Source: Chthonomonadaceae bacterium (GTDB lineage: Bacteria > Armatimonadota > Chthonomonadetes > Chthonomonadales > Chthonomonadaceae). Taken from it: DNA of 42,256 nucleotides. A program made the translations under genes and the position numbers. The notes beneath the pieces are model-generated. The model did no database searches. It saw only the letters and a list, made by a program, of their open reading frames with translations, and was not told where the DNA came from. The stretch spans positions 1-42,256 of the forward strand of contig JANXSG010000235.1 in assembly GCA_025352825.1 (NCBI GenBank), given 5' to 3'. Of this stretch, positions 31,852 to 39,988 are shown piece after piece (position 1 is the stretch's first letter; every line of letters starts with the position of its first letter).

Positions 31852-34800
31852 ATGGTTGCACTCCCTTCCTTTATTAGCAAGTGGTTTGATGGTAATGCGC
31901 GAGATATTGTCCGATATCAGGCCAACGCTGTCAAGATCAATGCATTTGAATCTCAATACGAAAAGCTGACAGACGATGAGATAAAACAGAAAACAGAAGA
32001 GCTTCGAGAGCGAGTTCAGAGAGAGTATAGTACGAAGAGGTCGGAGGCCGAAACTACATCGGAAGGCGGCACCGATCAGCAGCGCCGCGAGGCCGACCGC
32101 AAAATATACGATCCCATCCTGGATATGGTATTGCCGGAAGCTTTTGCTCTGGTGCGCGAGGCTTCGAAACGTACTATCGGGCTTCGCCACTACGATGTCC
32201 AGATGATCGGAAGCAGCGTTCTTCACGATGGACGTATTGCTGAGATGCGCACCGGCGAGGGAAAAACACTCGTTGCCACCTGTTCTCTATATCTCAATGC
32301 TCTTTTGGGCAAAGGCGCTCATCTCGTTACAGCCAACGACTACCTTTCTAAGCGAGATGCAGTTTGGAACGGCCCTATCTACCATCTACTCGGGATGAGC
32401 GTCGGGATTATCCAAGGTCAGTCTGCAGAAACGGGTAACGAAGGCGGCTCCTTCATCTACGACCCAGACAGCGACGATCCAGCAATCCGTGAAAGCAGTG
32501 CCAGAGAGTGTATGCGTGCCGAAGCCTATGCCTGCGACATCACGTATGGCACCAACAACGAATACGGTTTCGACTACCTTCGCGACAATATGGCGTTCAA
32601 TAAGGACGATCTTGTTCAGCGTGAGCTTCACTATGCAATCGTTGATGAAGTCGACTCCATCCTTATAGATGAAGCACGAACGCCGCTTATCATCTCAGGT
32701 ATGGTAGAACAGTCCACCGATAGATACTCCGTAGTAGATAAAATCGTCACCCAGATGAAACGCGGTATCGATGATCCTAAAACTGATAAAGACAACCCGG
32801 ATGCCGATAAACTCAATCCGAAAATTCACTTTGTAGTCGATGAAAAAGCAAAAACTGCCACCATCACGGATGCGGGTGTCACGTTCGTAGAGGAGCGACT
32901 GGGAGTACAGAATCTCGCAGATAATCATGAGATTATGCACTACCTCTCCGCATCAATGAAAGCATACGGCGTCTTCCGAAAAGACATAGACTATGTGGTG
33001 AAAGATAATGGTGAAGGCCCGGAGATCATCATCGTCGATGAAAATACGGGCCGTTTAATGTTCGGGCGGCGCTACTCCGACGGGCTGCATCAGGGCATTG
33101 AAGCTAAAGAGAAAGTGGAAATCAAGAACGAGAGCCAGACACTCGCGACTATCACCTTCCAAAACTATTTCCGCCTCTACTCGAAACTTGGGGGGATGAC
33201 CGGCACGGCCAAGACCGAAGAGGATGAGTTCCGAAAGATCTACGCCCTCGATGTCGTTCAAGTTCCTACAAACCGCCCCGTCAAGCGTCTGGATCATCCG
33301 GATGTTATCTACAAGTCGGAAGAGCACAAACTGCGCGGCATCACTGCTGAAATCCTTCGAATCTATTGCAAACAGCAGCCCATTCTCGTTGGAACACGAT
33401 CTATTGAGATGAGCGAACGTGTCAGTTCCAGGATGCGCCCATCCAGCCTTTCTACCCTCTGTATGGTAGAGGTTGCTCGTGCGAAGATTGAGAATGATAA
33501 GACACTTTCAGCAGAGAAGAAGGCGGAGTTTACGACGCTCATCAATCAAGTGTTAGATAAATTGAGTGTGATTGGAATGAAGCCAATACTTAAAGAACTG
33601 GGCATAGACTCGGATCCGCTCTCGCCTGCCAATATGAATGAGATGGCGCGCATATTCGAAATTTCGGATGCAGGGCTTGATAATCTGGAGACCGCACTCA
33701 CACAAGGAGTTGGGCACAACATTCTGAACGCCAAGTATCATGAAAAAGAAGCCATCATTATTGCGGAAGCAGGCCGATTGGGCGCAGTCACCATCGCAAC
33801 GAATATGGCCGGTCGCGGAGTCGATATTCTGCTTGGCGGTAAACATATCAAGCAGGAACTGCCTCCGGTCGATGGCAGCTTGAAATCGCTGAAACAGGCG
33901 GAAAGCGCTGCAGAGAAACTGGACAACGAGGAAGAGGCAGAAGACTCTGAGAATTCTGCAGAAGAAGAACCCAGCTATCGCAGATACGGCAGCGCAAGCG
34001 TTCTGGATGCCGTAACCACCGGAGCCTTAACCGACGAAGAGCATAAACAAGCGGCAGAAGATGTTTGTAAGTTAGGCGGGCTTTTCATCCTGGGTACGGA
34101 GCGCCATGAGAGCCGCCGTATAGATAATCAGCTTCGAGGGCGCGGCGGCAGGCAGGGTGATCCCGGTGAGAGCAGATTCTTTGTCTCGCTGGAAGATGAA
34201 CTGTGGCGGCTATTCGGTGATCGGGCAAACCATCCACTGCTGAAAACATGGGAAGAGAATCTTGGAATGGACAATAAGATCCTCTCCGCTATGATCCAGC
34301 GGGCTCAAAAGAAAGTGGAAGAGCACTATTTCGAATCTCGAAAACATGTCCTGAACTACGACGACGTTATGAACCGCCAGCGTGAACTCATCTACAAAGA
34401 ACGTCGGCGTATTCTGGAAGGCGTCAACCTCAAAGAGACTATCACGAACTATATTCACGATAATATTGAGGACGCTGTCCGCGCATATACACCTTCTAAC
34501 CAGGATCAGAATGACTGGGATCTGGATGAGATGTATAGTGAGCTCAACGACTATTTCATGCTATTCCCAATTATCACTGTGGAAGATCTCAAGGGTAAAT
34601 CACCTGCAAACATGATCGACTTCCTGGTGAATCATGTCGAAAATGTCTACAACTCGCGCGAAGCGGAGTTTGGCGATGCCACGGGCGAAAATACGATGCG
34701 CGATCTGGAGCGTTGGATGGCACTTCGCGCCGTCAATGCCAAGTGGATGGAACATCTCGCGAATATGGACTACTTGCGCGAAGGTATTCACCTGCGCAGC

Positions 34801-35175
34801 TACGAACAGAAAGACCCGCTTCTCATCTACCAGAAAGAGGCGTTCGATGAGTTCGAGAGAATGCAGCAGGCAATTCAGGATGATATTGTACGCAACGTGT
34901 TCCGTGTTCAAATAGCACAGGAGCCGCCACCTCAGCCGCAAATCACTCGCAATGTTCCTGCCATACCTTTGCCGGATAATCTGCCCAGAGCGCCTAAGTA
35001 CTCGCAGATGCAGGATATAGATAAGCCAGTACGGATGACTGCCAACCGCGAGGGCGTGGCTGGGATAGCCATTAAAAAAGATGACGGCGCCCCTGCGGAT
35101 TGGAAAGGCGGCCGCAACGATCCGTGCTGGTGCGGCAGCGGTCAGAAGTACAAGAAGTGCCATGGAAGCAAGTAG
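31852..35175 (+). CDS. secA: Protein translocase ATPase SecA, with lineage insertions
   Basis: The protein has 1107 residues, longer than the common 840-900. Walker A MRTGEGKTLVAT, the DEAD-type VDEVDSILIDEARTPLIISG, the helicase-like TNMAGRGVDI and RGRGGRQGDPGES blocks, and a C-terminal SEC-C zinc motif CWCGSGQKYKKCHG are all present. SecA drives post-translational export through SecYEG. An unusual stretch of about 90 residues (near 530-620) interrupts NBD2 between SIEMSERVSSRM and GVGHNILNAK. An acidic insertion (about 680-740, EEAEDSENSAEEE) precedes LGGLFILGTERHESRR. The N-terminus also carries an extra Ser/Glu/Gly-rich loop. GAGGTG lies upstream of the ATG. Confidence 0.95.
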   Translation: MVALPSFISKWFDGNARDIVRYQANAVKINAFESQYEKLTDDEIKQKTEELRERVQREYSTKRSEAETTSEGGTDQQRREADRKIYDPILDMVLPEAFALVREASKRTIGLRHYDVQMIGSSVLHDGRIAEMRTGEGKTLVATCSLYLNALLGKGAHLVTANDYLSKRDAVWNGPIYHLLGMSVGIIQGQSAETGNEGGSFIYDPDSDDPAIRESSARECMRAEAYACDITYGTNNEYGFDYLRDNMAFNKDDLVQRELHYAIVDEVDSILIDEARTPLIISGMVEQSTDRYSVVDKIVTQMKRGIDDPKTDKDNPDADKLNPKIHFVVDEKAKTATITDAGVTFVEERLGVQNLADNHEIMHYLSASMKAYGVFRKDIDYVVKDNGEGPEIIIVDENTGRLMFGRRYSDGLHQGIEAKEKVEIKNESQTLATITFQNYFRLYSKLGGMTGTAKTEEDEFRKIYALDVVQVPTNRPVKRLDHPDVIYKSEEHKLRGITAEILRIYCKQQPILVGTRSIEMSERVSSRMRPSSLSTLCMVEVARAKIENDKTLSAEKKAEFTTLINQVLDKLSVIGMKPILKELGIDSDPLSPANMNEMARIFEISDAGLDNLETALTQGVGHNILNAKYHEKEAIIIAEAGRLGAVTIATNMAGRGVDILLGGKHIKQELPPVDGSLKSLKQAESAAEKLDNEEEAEDSENSAEEEPSYRRYGSASVLDAVTTGALTDEEHKQAAEDVCKLGGLFILGTERHESRRIDNQLRGRGGRQGDPGESRFFVSLEDELWRLFGDRANHPLLKTWEENLGMDNKILSAMIQRAQKKVEEHYFESRKHVLNYDDVMNRQRELIYKERRRILEGVNLKETITNYIHDNIEDAVRAYTPSNQDQNDWDLDEMYSELNDYFMLFPIITVEDLKGKSPANMIDFLVNHVENVYNSREAEFGDATGENTMRDLERWMALRAVNAKWMEHLANMDYLREGIHLRSYEQKDPLLIYQKEAFDEFERMQQAIQDDIVRNVFRVQIAQEPPPQPQITRNVPAIPLPDNLPRAPKYSQMQDIDKPVRMTANREGVAGIAIKKDDGAPADWKGGRNDPCWCGSGQKYKKCHGSK

Positions 35176-35192
35176 ATTTCTGAATTTTGACC

Positions 35193-35552
35193 ATGACGAT
35201 TAATATTTCACTACAACCAGAAGTCGAGGCGCGTTTCCAAGCGGAAGCTGTTCAAAATGGCTTGACATTAGAACAGCTCGCTTCGCAGCGTCTATTGGAA
35301 GCGGAACTGTTGTGGCGTATCCGTACTGCATCTCCTGAATCCGAAAAACGACGAATTCATCTTCTTCTGCGAAAACAAAGAGATGGACTACTTGCTGCTC
35401 ACGAGCAGGCTGAACTGCAGGCGATTTTAGATGATCGAGAAATGCGAGGTGCTGAACGCCTAAATGATCTAGTGGTTCTCGCCTCACTTCGAGCTATGTC
35501 AGTACGTCAACTCATGGAACAGCTTGGTATCCATCCTCTAGCGGCCTGCTGA
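35193..35552 (+). CDS. Small unknown protein preceding an HNH gene
   Basis: The 119-residue protein begins with MTINISLQPEVEARFQAEAVQNGLTLEQLASQRLLEAEL, the look of a ribbon-helix-helix or CopG-like N-terminus with a start such as in antitoxins. The rest is helical and rich in Leu, Glu and Arg. The stop is four bases before the ATG of the HNH nuclease gene, so the two form a tight pair. The TTG at 35187 is an alternative start. The function is unknown; an antitoxin or partner of the nuclease is plausible but inferred. Confidence 0.65.
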   Translation: MTINISLQPEVEARFQAEAVQNGLTLEQLASQRLLEAELLWRIRTASPESEKRRIHLLLRKQRDGLLAAHEQAELQAILDDREMRGAERLNDLVVLASLRAMSVRQLMEQLGIHPLAAC

Positions 35553-35556
35553 AAAA

Positions 35557-36000
35557 ATGGTGGAACGACGAAAAATCCCGGCGCGTCTCCGAAAAGAAGT
35601 AGCAAAAAGAGCGAAATATCGCTGTGAATATTGCCAGTCCCCCGAACACTTCTCCCTTGATACTTTCACTATTGACCATATTCTTCCACTATCTGAAGCG
35701 GGAGGAGACGATCTGGAAAATCTAGCATTCGCCTGCCACAACTGCAACAATAGAAAGCAGAATACAATTTCAATCATGGATCCTGAAACAGAAGTTCGTA
35801 TTCCTCTATTTAATCCCCGAATTGATAGATGGTACGATCACTTTCGATGGAGTGATGACACCCTTACATTAGAACCTTAAACCCCAACCGGGCGAGTAAC
35901 CATATCCCGACTCCAACTCAATCGTGTTGGAGTGGTGAATGTCAGGCGTGCGCTGTTGTCCTTAGGCAAGGAGCATCCTGCAAAGAATGCTGAAAAGTAA
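35557..36000 (+). pseudogene. HNH endonuclease gene with premature TAA
   Basis: The frame starts MVERRKIPARLRKEVAKRAK, with YRCEYCQSPEHF, FTIDHILPLSEAGGDDLENL and AFACHNCNNRKQ, the CxxC zinc pair and the His-Asp-His core of small HNH nucleases. TAA at 35878-35880 interrupts it after LTLEP; the same frame then continues TPTGRVTISRLQLNRVGVVN, VRRALLSLGKEHPAKNAEK to TAA at 35998-36000. Family members continue LTPTGRxTxxxLQLNR, so a Leu TTA to TAA change is the simplest explanation. The catalytic core is intact and the truncated 107-residue protein might keep some activity. The gene is therefore a truncated or degenerating gene rather than an obviously dead one. Confidence 0.75.
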
Positions 36001-36040
36001 TGCAGAAGGAAAAGAATTCGTGCGGGATGAAGTATGATAT

Positions 36041-36880
36041 GTGATGAATAGAAATTCAAATCCAACTTCAAATAGTAAAAATAGTGAGTCAGGAGGCCGG
36101 GAACTCGGAGCGCCTGCTAGATTACTCATAGATTTTATTGATTCAATCAAACTTTTCTGGGATAGAATAGGTATGTGGATTGCAGTGAGCCTCACATTCG
36201 CTCTGCTTGTTACAGCGATATTCTCATTGGCTAGAATCCTACCAATCGGAACGATACTTGTTCGAAATATGACAGCATTTATCATAGCATCGATTGTTCT
36301 TCCTGCTCCGGCAGCTGGCGCCTATGGTCTGGTTCTCAGAGTATGTAATCACAAAGAGTTCGAATACGTGGATCTCTGGCGTGGCGCTAGAAAAATGCTG
36401 GTTCCAGCTATGGTCATGGGGCTAATCTACCTATTGGTATTCGGAATCGGAATTACAAACGTATGGTTCTATTTTCGTTTTCGCAACATGGTGGGCGGAA
36501 TCGCTATGCTTGTGAGTGTTTATGGCTGCCTGTTTGTAATGCTTATGTCTCAATTTCATTTCAGCCTGCTGGCGATGGCGTTTGCCGGCCAATTCGACGG
36601 GCAATCCACTCGGACCCCTCGTGCATTTATATCAATCTGGAAGAGGGCATTCTATCTGGTGCTAGGCGATCCGATCTACTCTTGTGGAATGCTTGCTCTC
36701 ATGGTCATTCCATCTGTGCTGATGACTACGTTAGTAGTTCCATTTATGCTGCTTTGGCTCGGATATGTAGCTGTCCTGCAAATGGTCTGTACAAGAGCAC
36801 AGCTTATGAAGTATGGAGTTCTGCCACGTCCTGAAGTATTGGAAGCAGTTTCCGATGCCGATTTCCGTGTAAAAGTATGA
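36041..36880 (+). CDS. Unknown multi-pass membrane protein (DUF624-like)
   Basis: The 279-residue protein has a polar N-terminus, then about six hydrophobic segments (for example IGMWIAVSLTFALLVTAIFS, AFIIASIVLPAPAAGAYGLV, MVMGLIYLLVFGIGIT, SCGMLALMVIPSVLMTTLVV). The text resembles YesL/DUF624-type membrane proteins in its APAAGAYGL turn and the long positively charged loop, but I am not certain of the family. It leads a co-directional run of genes up to 41.95 kb, 152 bp before the PfkB kinase gene. No enzymatic motif is visible. Confidence 0.65.
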   Translation: MMNRNSNPTSNSKNSESGGRELGAPARLLIDFIDSIKLFWDRIGMWIAVSLTFALLVTAIFSLARILPIGTILVRNMTAFIIASIVLPAPAAGAYGLVLRVCNHKEFEYVDLWRGARKMLVPAMVMGLIYLLVFGIGITNVWFYFRFRNMVGGIAMLVSVYGCLFVMLMSQFHFSLLAMAFAGQFDGQSTRTPRAFISIWKRAFYLVLGDPIYSCGMLALMVIPSVLMTTLVVPFMLLWLGYVAVLQMVCTRAQLMKYGVLPRPEVLEAVSDADFRVKV

Positions 36881-36910
36881 AAGTTGAGATTCTTACAGCA
36901 ATCAAGGTCC

Positions 36911-36987
36911 TTATTAAATGAACCGCGAATTACGCGAATAGAATTCTGTATTTATTCGCGTAATTAGCGTAATTCGTGGTTAATAAA
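36911..36987. repeat. AT-rich inverted repeat
   Basis: AACCGCGAATTACGCGAATA near 36920 is mirrored by TTATTCGCGTAATTAGCGTA and ATTCGTGGTTAATAAA around 36953-36987. The word AATTACGC is repeated inside the right arm. Sequences of this style (CACGAATTACGCGAATTA) are common dispersed hairpins in bacterial gaps. It fills the space before the PfkB gene and rules out a start upstream of 37033 for that gene. Confidence 0.6.
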
Positions 36988-37032
36988 ATAGACATTTCAT
37001 TTTCTGAAGGCTGTGAATTGGAGGTCTATCTG

Positions 37033-37983
37033 TTGTCTGAAGTTATTTGTGTTGGTATATTGACAGCCGATGTGGTGGGCAAGCCAATTGATATTATTCC
37101 AGATCGTGGCAAACTCGGGCTGGTGGATAGGATGGAGTTGCATTCCGGTGGATGCGCTGCAAATACGGGAATCAGCCTTGCAAAACTCGGAGTTCAGACA
37201 GGTATTATTGGCAAGGTAGGCGATGACGGTTTTGGGGATTTCCTTGTGCATCGGTTTGAAAAATTTGGGATGGAAGCAGGCGGGGTGGTGCGTGATTACG
37301 AGAATGCCACCTCTGCAACCATGGTAATGGTTCACGCGGATGGCGAGAGAACCTTCCTCCACTATTTTGGCGCTAATGGCTCTCTCAGTCTGGAAGATAT
37401 CGATATAAAACGTGTGCATGAAAGTAAAATACTGCATATTGCGGGCAGCTTTCTGATGCCCTCTTTCGATGGTGAACCGACAGCAATACTGCTTAAGCAG
37501 GCGCAGGATGCAGGGGTAGTCACGTCACTGGATACTGCGTGGGATGCACGCGGAAACTGGCTAAAGACTTTGAAGCCTTGCCTTCCGTATATGGACTATT
37601 TTCTGCCCAGCCTTGAAGAAGCCAAAATGCTTTCAGGAGGCATGGAAAACCCTGTAGATATTGCAAAATTCCTGCTGGATGCTGGTGTGGGTGTGGTGGG
37701 GCTAAAGATGGGTGAGCACGGAGCGTACATTCGCACTTCGCAGGGAGAAGAATTCCGAATTCCTGTTTATAAAGTAGACGCCGTAGACGCTCTCGGTGCG
37801 GGGGATGCATTTGTTGCGGGCTTTCTAGCAGGGCTAACTAAGGGCTGGGACATCGAACAGTGCGCAAGATTTGCGAATGCAGTAGGAGCCTGCTGTGTCA
37901 CGGCACTTGGCGCGACTACTGGCATTAAGAGTTTCGAAGAGACGTTACAGTTTATGGGTCAGCATACTGCCGAAAGCGATTAG
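37033..37983 (+). CDS. PfkB-family carbohydrate kinase
   Basis: The 316-residue protein has the two PfkB signatures: GGCAANTGISLAKLG with VGDDGFGDFL near residue 40-70, and DAVDALGAGDAFVAGFLAG near 250-270, where the Asp is the catalytic base. It phosphorylates a sugar or nucleoside; the sugar cannot be named. TTG at 37033 is preceded by GGAGGT with seven bases between, and the family N-terminus (ICVGILTADVV) begins right after it, so it is preferred to the upstream GTG at 36976, which lies within an inverted repeat. It ends eight bases before the glycosyltransferase start, pointing to an operon. Confidence 0.9.
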   Translation: MSEVICVGILTADVVGKPIDIIPDRGKLGLVDRMELHSGGCAANTGISLAKLGVQTGIIGKVGDDGFGDFLVHRFEKFGMEAGGVVRDYENATSATMVMVHADGERTFLHYFGANGSLSLEDIDIKRVHESKILHIAGSFLMPSFDGEPTAILLKQAQDAGVVTSLDTAWDARGNWLKTLKPCLPYMDYFLPSLEEAKMLSGGMENPVDIAKFLLDAGVGVVGLKMGEHGAYIRTSQGEEFRIPVYKVDAVDALGAGDAFVAGFLAGLTKGWDIEQCARFANAVGACCVTALGATTGIKSFEETLQFMGQHTAESD

Positions 37984-37990
37984 CAATGTC

Positions 37991-39136
37991 ATGAGCGATC
38001 GACCGATTAGAGTTTCGATGTTAGCACCAGTCCGGCTGCAGTGCGGGATAAGTGATTACACGGATTATCTTGTTAAAAGCCTCCATGAAGAGCCACAGAT
38101 TTCTGAAGTACATATAGTTGATTGCTATGCTGGCACAAATAGTGAGAAAGCTGGTTATTTATCCGAACGAAGGCGCTATCAGCGGATGGCACGGAATATG
38201 AGCATGACTTCTCCGGATTCCCATGATGAAGTGGCTCACATTCAGCATCAGTACTTTCATTTCGGTGGAGTTGCACCTCATAAAACTCATGTCCGGGCAT
38301 TTCTCGATTCGCTTAAAATACCGAGTGTACTGACTGTGCATGAGATAGTCGATGAACCGATTGGTGCATCACTGCCTGTTCGTATGGGGATAAGGCTTGC
38401 TAATCGGTTGAATTTTCTGCATCCTGCTATTAAGCATTTTGTAGTTCATACCCGTGCAGATCGAGAACACCTCGCTGAAATCGGAGTGGATAAATCTAGT
38501 ATCAGTGTTCTAGTGCATGGAATTCCGCCTGCGCAGCCTTTGCCTGACTCTGTGGATGCTAAACAGAAACTACAGATTACCGGCAAGCGTGTAGTTACAC
38601 TATTTGGATTTCTATCTCGGAAAAAGGGGCATCTACTCGCCATCGAAGCCATGAGTACTCTTCCTGAGGATGTGGTGCTTCTCTTTGCAGGTGGGCAGCA
38701 TCCCGATGACTCCAGCACTTATGCCGCAGAGCTACAAGATAGTATAGAGAGAAAAGGCCTCGGCAACAGAGTGAAAATTACGGGTTATCTTCCGGAACAA
38801 GATTTGCCAGTTGTGATGGCGGCAACAGATGTGGCTATCGCACCCTATTTTCAGACTTCAGGGTCTGGCTCAATTGCGAATCTGCTGGCTTACGGCCTGC
38901 CAGTTATTGCTTCTGATATTGACCCTCATCGACAGATTACCGAAGAGTTACCGTCCTCGCTGTTTCTGTTTGAAACGGGGAGTTCGCAAAAGCTTGCGCA
39001 ATCAATTGATGCTCTTCTTGGTGATAGCGCAGCCCGGGAACAGCTGCATCAAGCAGCTTTAGCATATGCACAACGCCACTCCTATGGCAGTATGGCGCAT
39101 GATTTAGTACATATTTACCGCAGAGCGCTATGCTAA
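37991..39136 (+). CDS. GT4-type glycosyltransferase
   Basis: The 381-residue protein is a GT-B-fold glycosyltransferase: N-terminal APVRLQCGISDYTDYLVKSL, HIQHQYFHFGG, VLTVHEIVDEPI, and a C-terminal half with TLFGFLSRKKGHLLAIEAM, VVLLFAGGQH, VKITGYLPEQDLP, GSGSIANLLAYGLPVIASDI. The glycine-rich and Glu/Asp-containing stretch near residue 290-320 is the nucleotide-sugar site. The donor and acceptor sugars are unknown. The ATG at 37991 is eight bases after the PfkB stop. An upstream in-frame extension overlaps the kinase and is not credible. The next gene is a GNAT acetyltransferase. Confidence 0.88.
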   Translation: MSDRPIRVSMLAPVRLQCGISDYTDYLVKSLHEEPQISEVHIVDCYAGTNSEKAGYLSERRRYQRMARNMSMTSPDSHDEVAHIQHQYFHFGGVAPHKTHVRAFLDSLKIPSVLTVHEIVDEPIGASLPVRMGIRLANRLNFLHPAIKHFVVHTRADREHLAEIGVDKSSISVLVHGIPPAQPLPDSVDAKQKLQITGKRVVTLFGFLSRKKGHLLAIEAMSTLPEDVVLLFAGGQHPDDSSTYAAELQDSIERKGLGNRVKITGYLPEQDLPVVMAATDVAIAPYFQTSGSGSIANLLAYGLPVIASDIDPHRQITEELPSSLFLFETGSSQKLAQSIDALLGDSAAREQLHQAALAYAQRHSYGSMAHDLVHIYRRALC

Positions 39137-39177
39137 AATTGAAATCTTAAGTAATAGTTCGAGTCAGGAGTAATTCC

Positions 39178-39708
39178 ATGAGCCAACTTTTTATGCGTCG
39201 CCCCAATCTGGAGCATCTTCCCGCGAATTCAGTTTTACCGGAAGGTCTTGTCATGCGTGCATACAAGCCTTCAGATATGCCTTCGCTCACATCAATGATG
39301 CAAATAGCATTTAAGGATGAAAACTGGACTTCGGAACGGCTGCACAAATCTCTTTTTGAAGATTCTACAGTCATACAGACTCTCGTGATTCTCGACAATG
39401 AAAAAGTAGTAGCCTCCGCATCAGCACGACTGATTCCCGAACGATTTCCACATTCGGGGTATGTTCACTGGGTAGGTGCTCTTCCAGAATATAGTGGAAA
39501 GAAACTGGGATATATCATCTCTCTAGCTATCTTGCATATCTTTGTAGAACTTGGCTGCAAGGATGCCGTACTTGAAACGGATGACAATCGACTTGCAGCT
39601 ATAAAAACCTACAAAAATCTTGGTTTTGTTCCAGAACATCGTCATGAGTCTCACCCAGAAAGATGGGCACAGGTAATTTCCGATCTTATGGCCGCTGCTA
39701 ATTTATAG
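39178..39708 (+). CDS. GNAT-family N-acetyltransferase
   Basis: The 176-residue protein holds the acetyl-CoA-binding motif VGALPEYSGKKLGYIISLAI (the Q/RxxGxG/A type loop, here SGKKLGY) after the strand GYVHWVGA, and LETDDNRLAAIKTYKNLGFVPEHR near the end. These are motifs A and B of the GNAT fold. The overall pattern is close to mycothiol synthase-type acetyltransferases, but the substrate cannot be read. AGGAG lies nine bases upstream of the ATG. It follows the glycosyltransferase by 41 bp on the same strand. Confidence 0.88.
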   Translation: MSQLFMRRPNLEHLPANSVLPEGLVMRAYKPSDMPSLTSMMQIAFKDENWTSERLHKSLFEDSTVIQTLVILDNEKVVASASARLIPERFPHSGYVHWVGALPEYSGKKLGYIISLAILHIFVELGCKDAVLETDDNRLAAIKTYKNLGFVPEHRHESHPERWAQVISDLMAAANL

Positions 39709-39809
39709 CTGCTTGGCCATACCTATGCTGGCATAGTCAGTACCAAAAGGTGTGCGCGATAGGATAACGTGGATTTGAAAGTATTTTCAAAACTACTGGT
39801 TCGCCGGGG

Positions 39810-39831
39810 TTAAAGGGGTTGTGAAAGTAAT
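39810..39831 (+). repeat. Solitary terminal repeat of the second MITE-like element
   Basis: TTAAAGGGGTTGTGAAAGTA followed by AT matches the terminal repeat at 25905-25926. No mirrored partner was seen nearby, so this looks like an orphan end. Confidence 0.55.
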
Positions 39832-39860
39832 ACGAAATGCAGATATAATCGCTTAAATAC

Positions 39861-39988
39861 ACCTCACCCCAACCCCTCTCCCGGTAACTCGCAAGCTCGT
39901 TGGGAGAGGGCCAATGCATGGTTTTAGTCACCCCTTCTCTGTTGCGAGGAACGAGCAATATGGGAGAGGGGGCAGGGGGTGCGGTTGA
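39861..39988. repeat. Dispersed paired-hairpin element, copy H
   Basis: CCTCACCCCAACCCCTCTCC leads into a first hairpin (closed by GGGAGAGGG at 39902-39910). CACCCCTTCTC later pairs with GGGAGAGGGGGCAGGGGGTGCG, the mirrored half. The two halves are close together, so the central part is missing. The element ends at the ATG of the TIGR03790 gene and forms its leader. Confidence 0.65.

Noticed and set aside
3634-35880. Recoding of stop codons (TGA, TAA or TAG as sense)
   Set aside because: All three stop codons occur inside the decayed genes, while intact genes such as secA (TAG), the GPx fusion (TAA) and the barrel-repeat gene (TGA) end at them normally.
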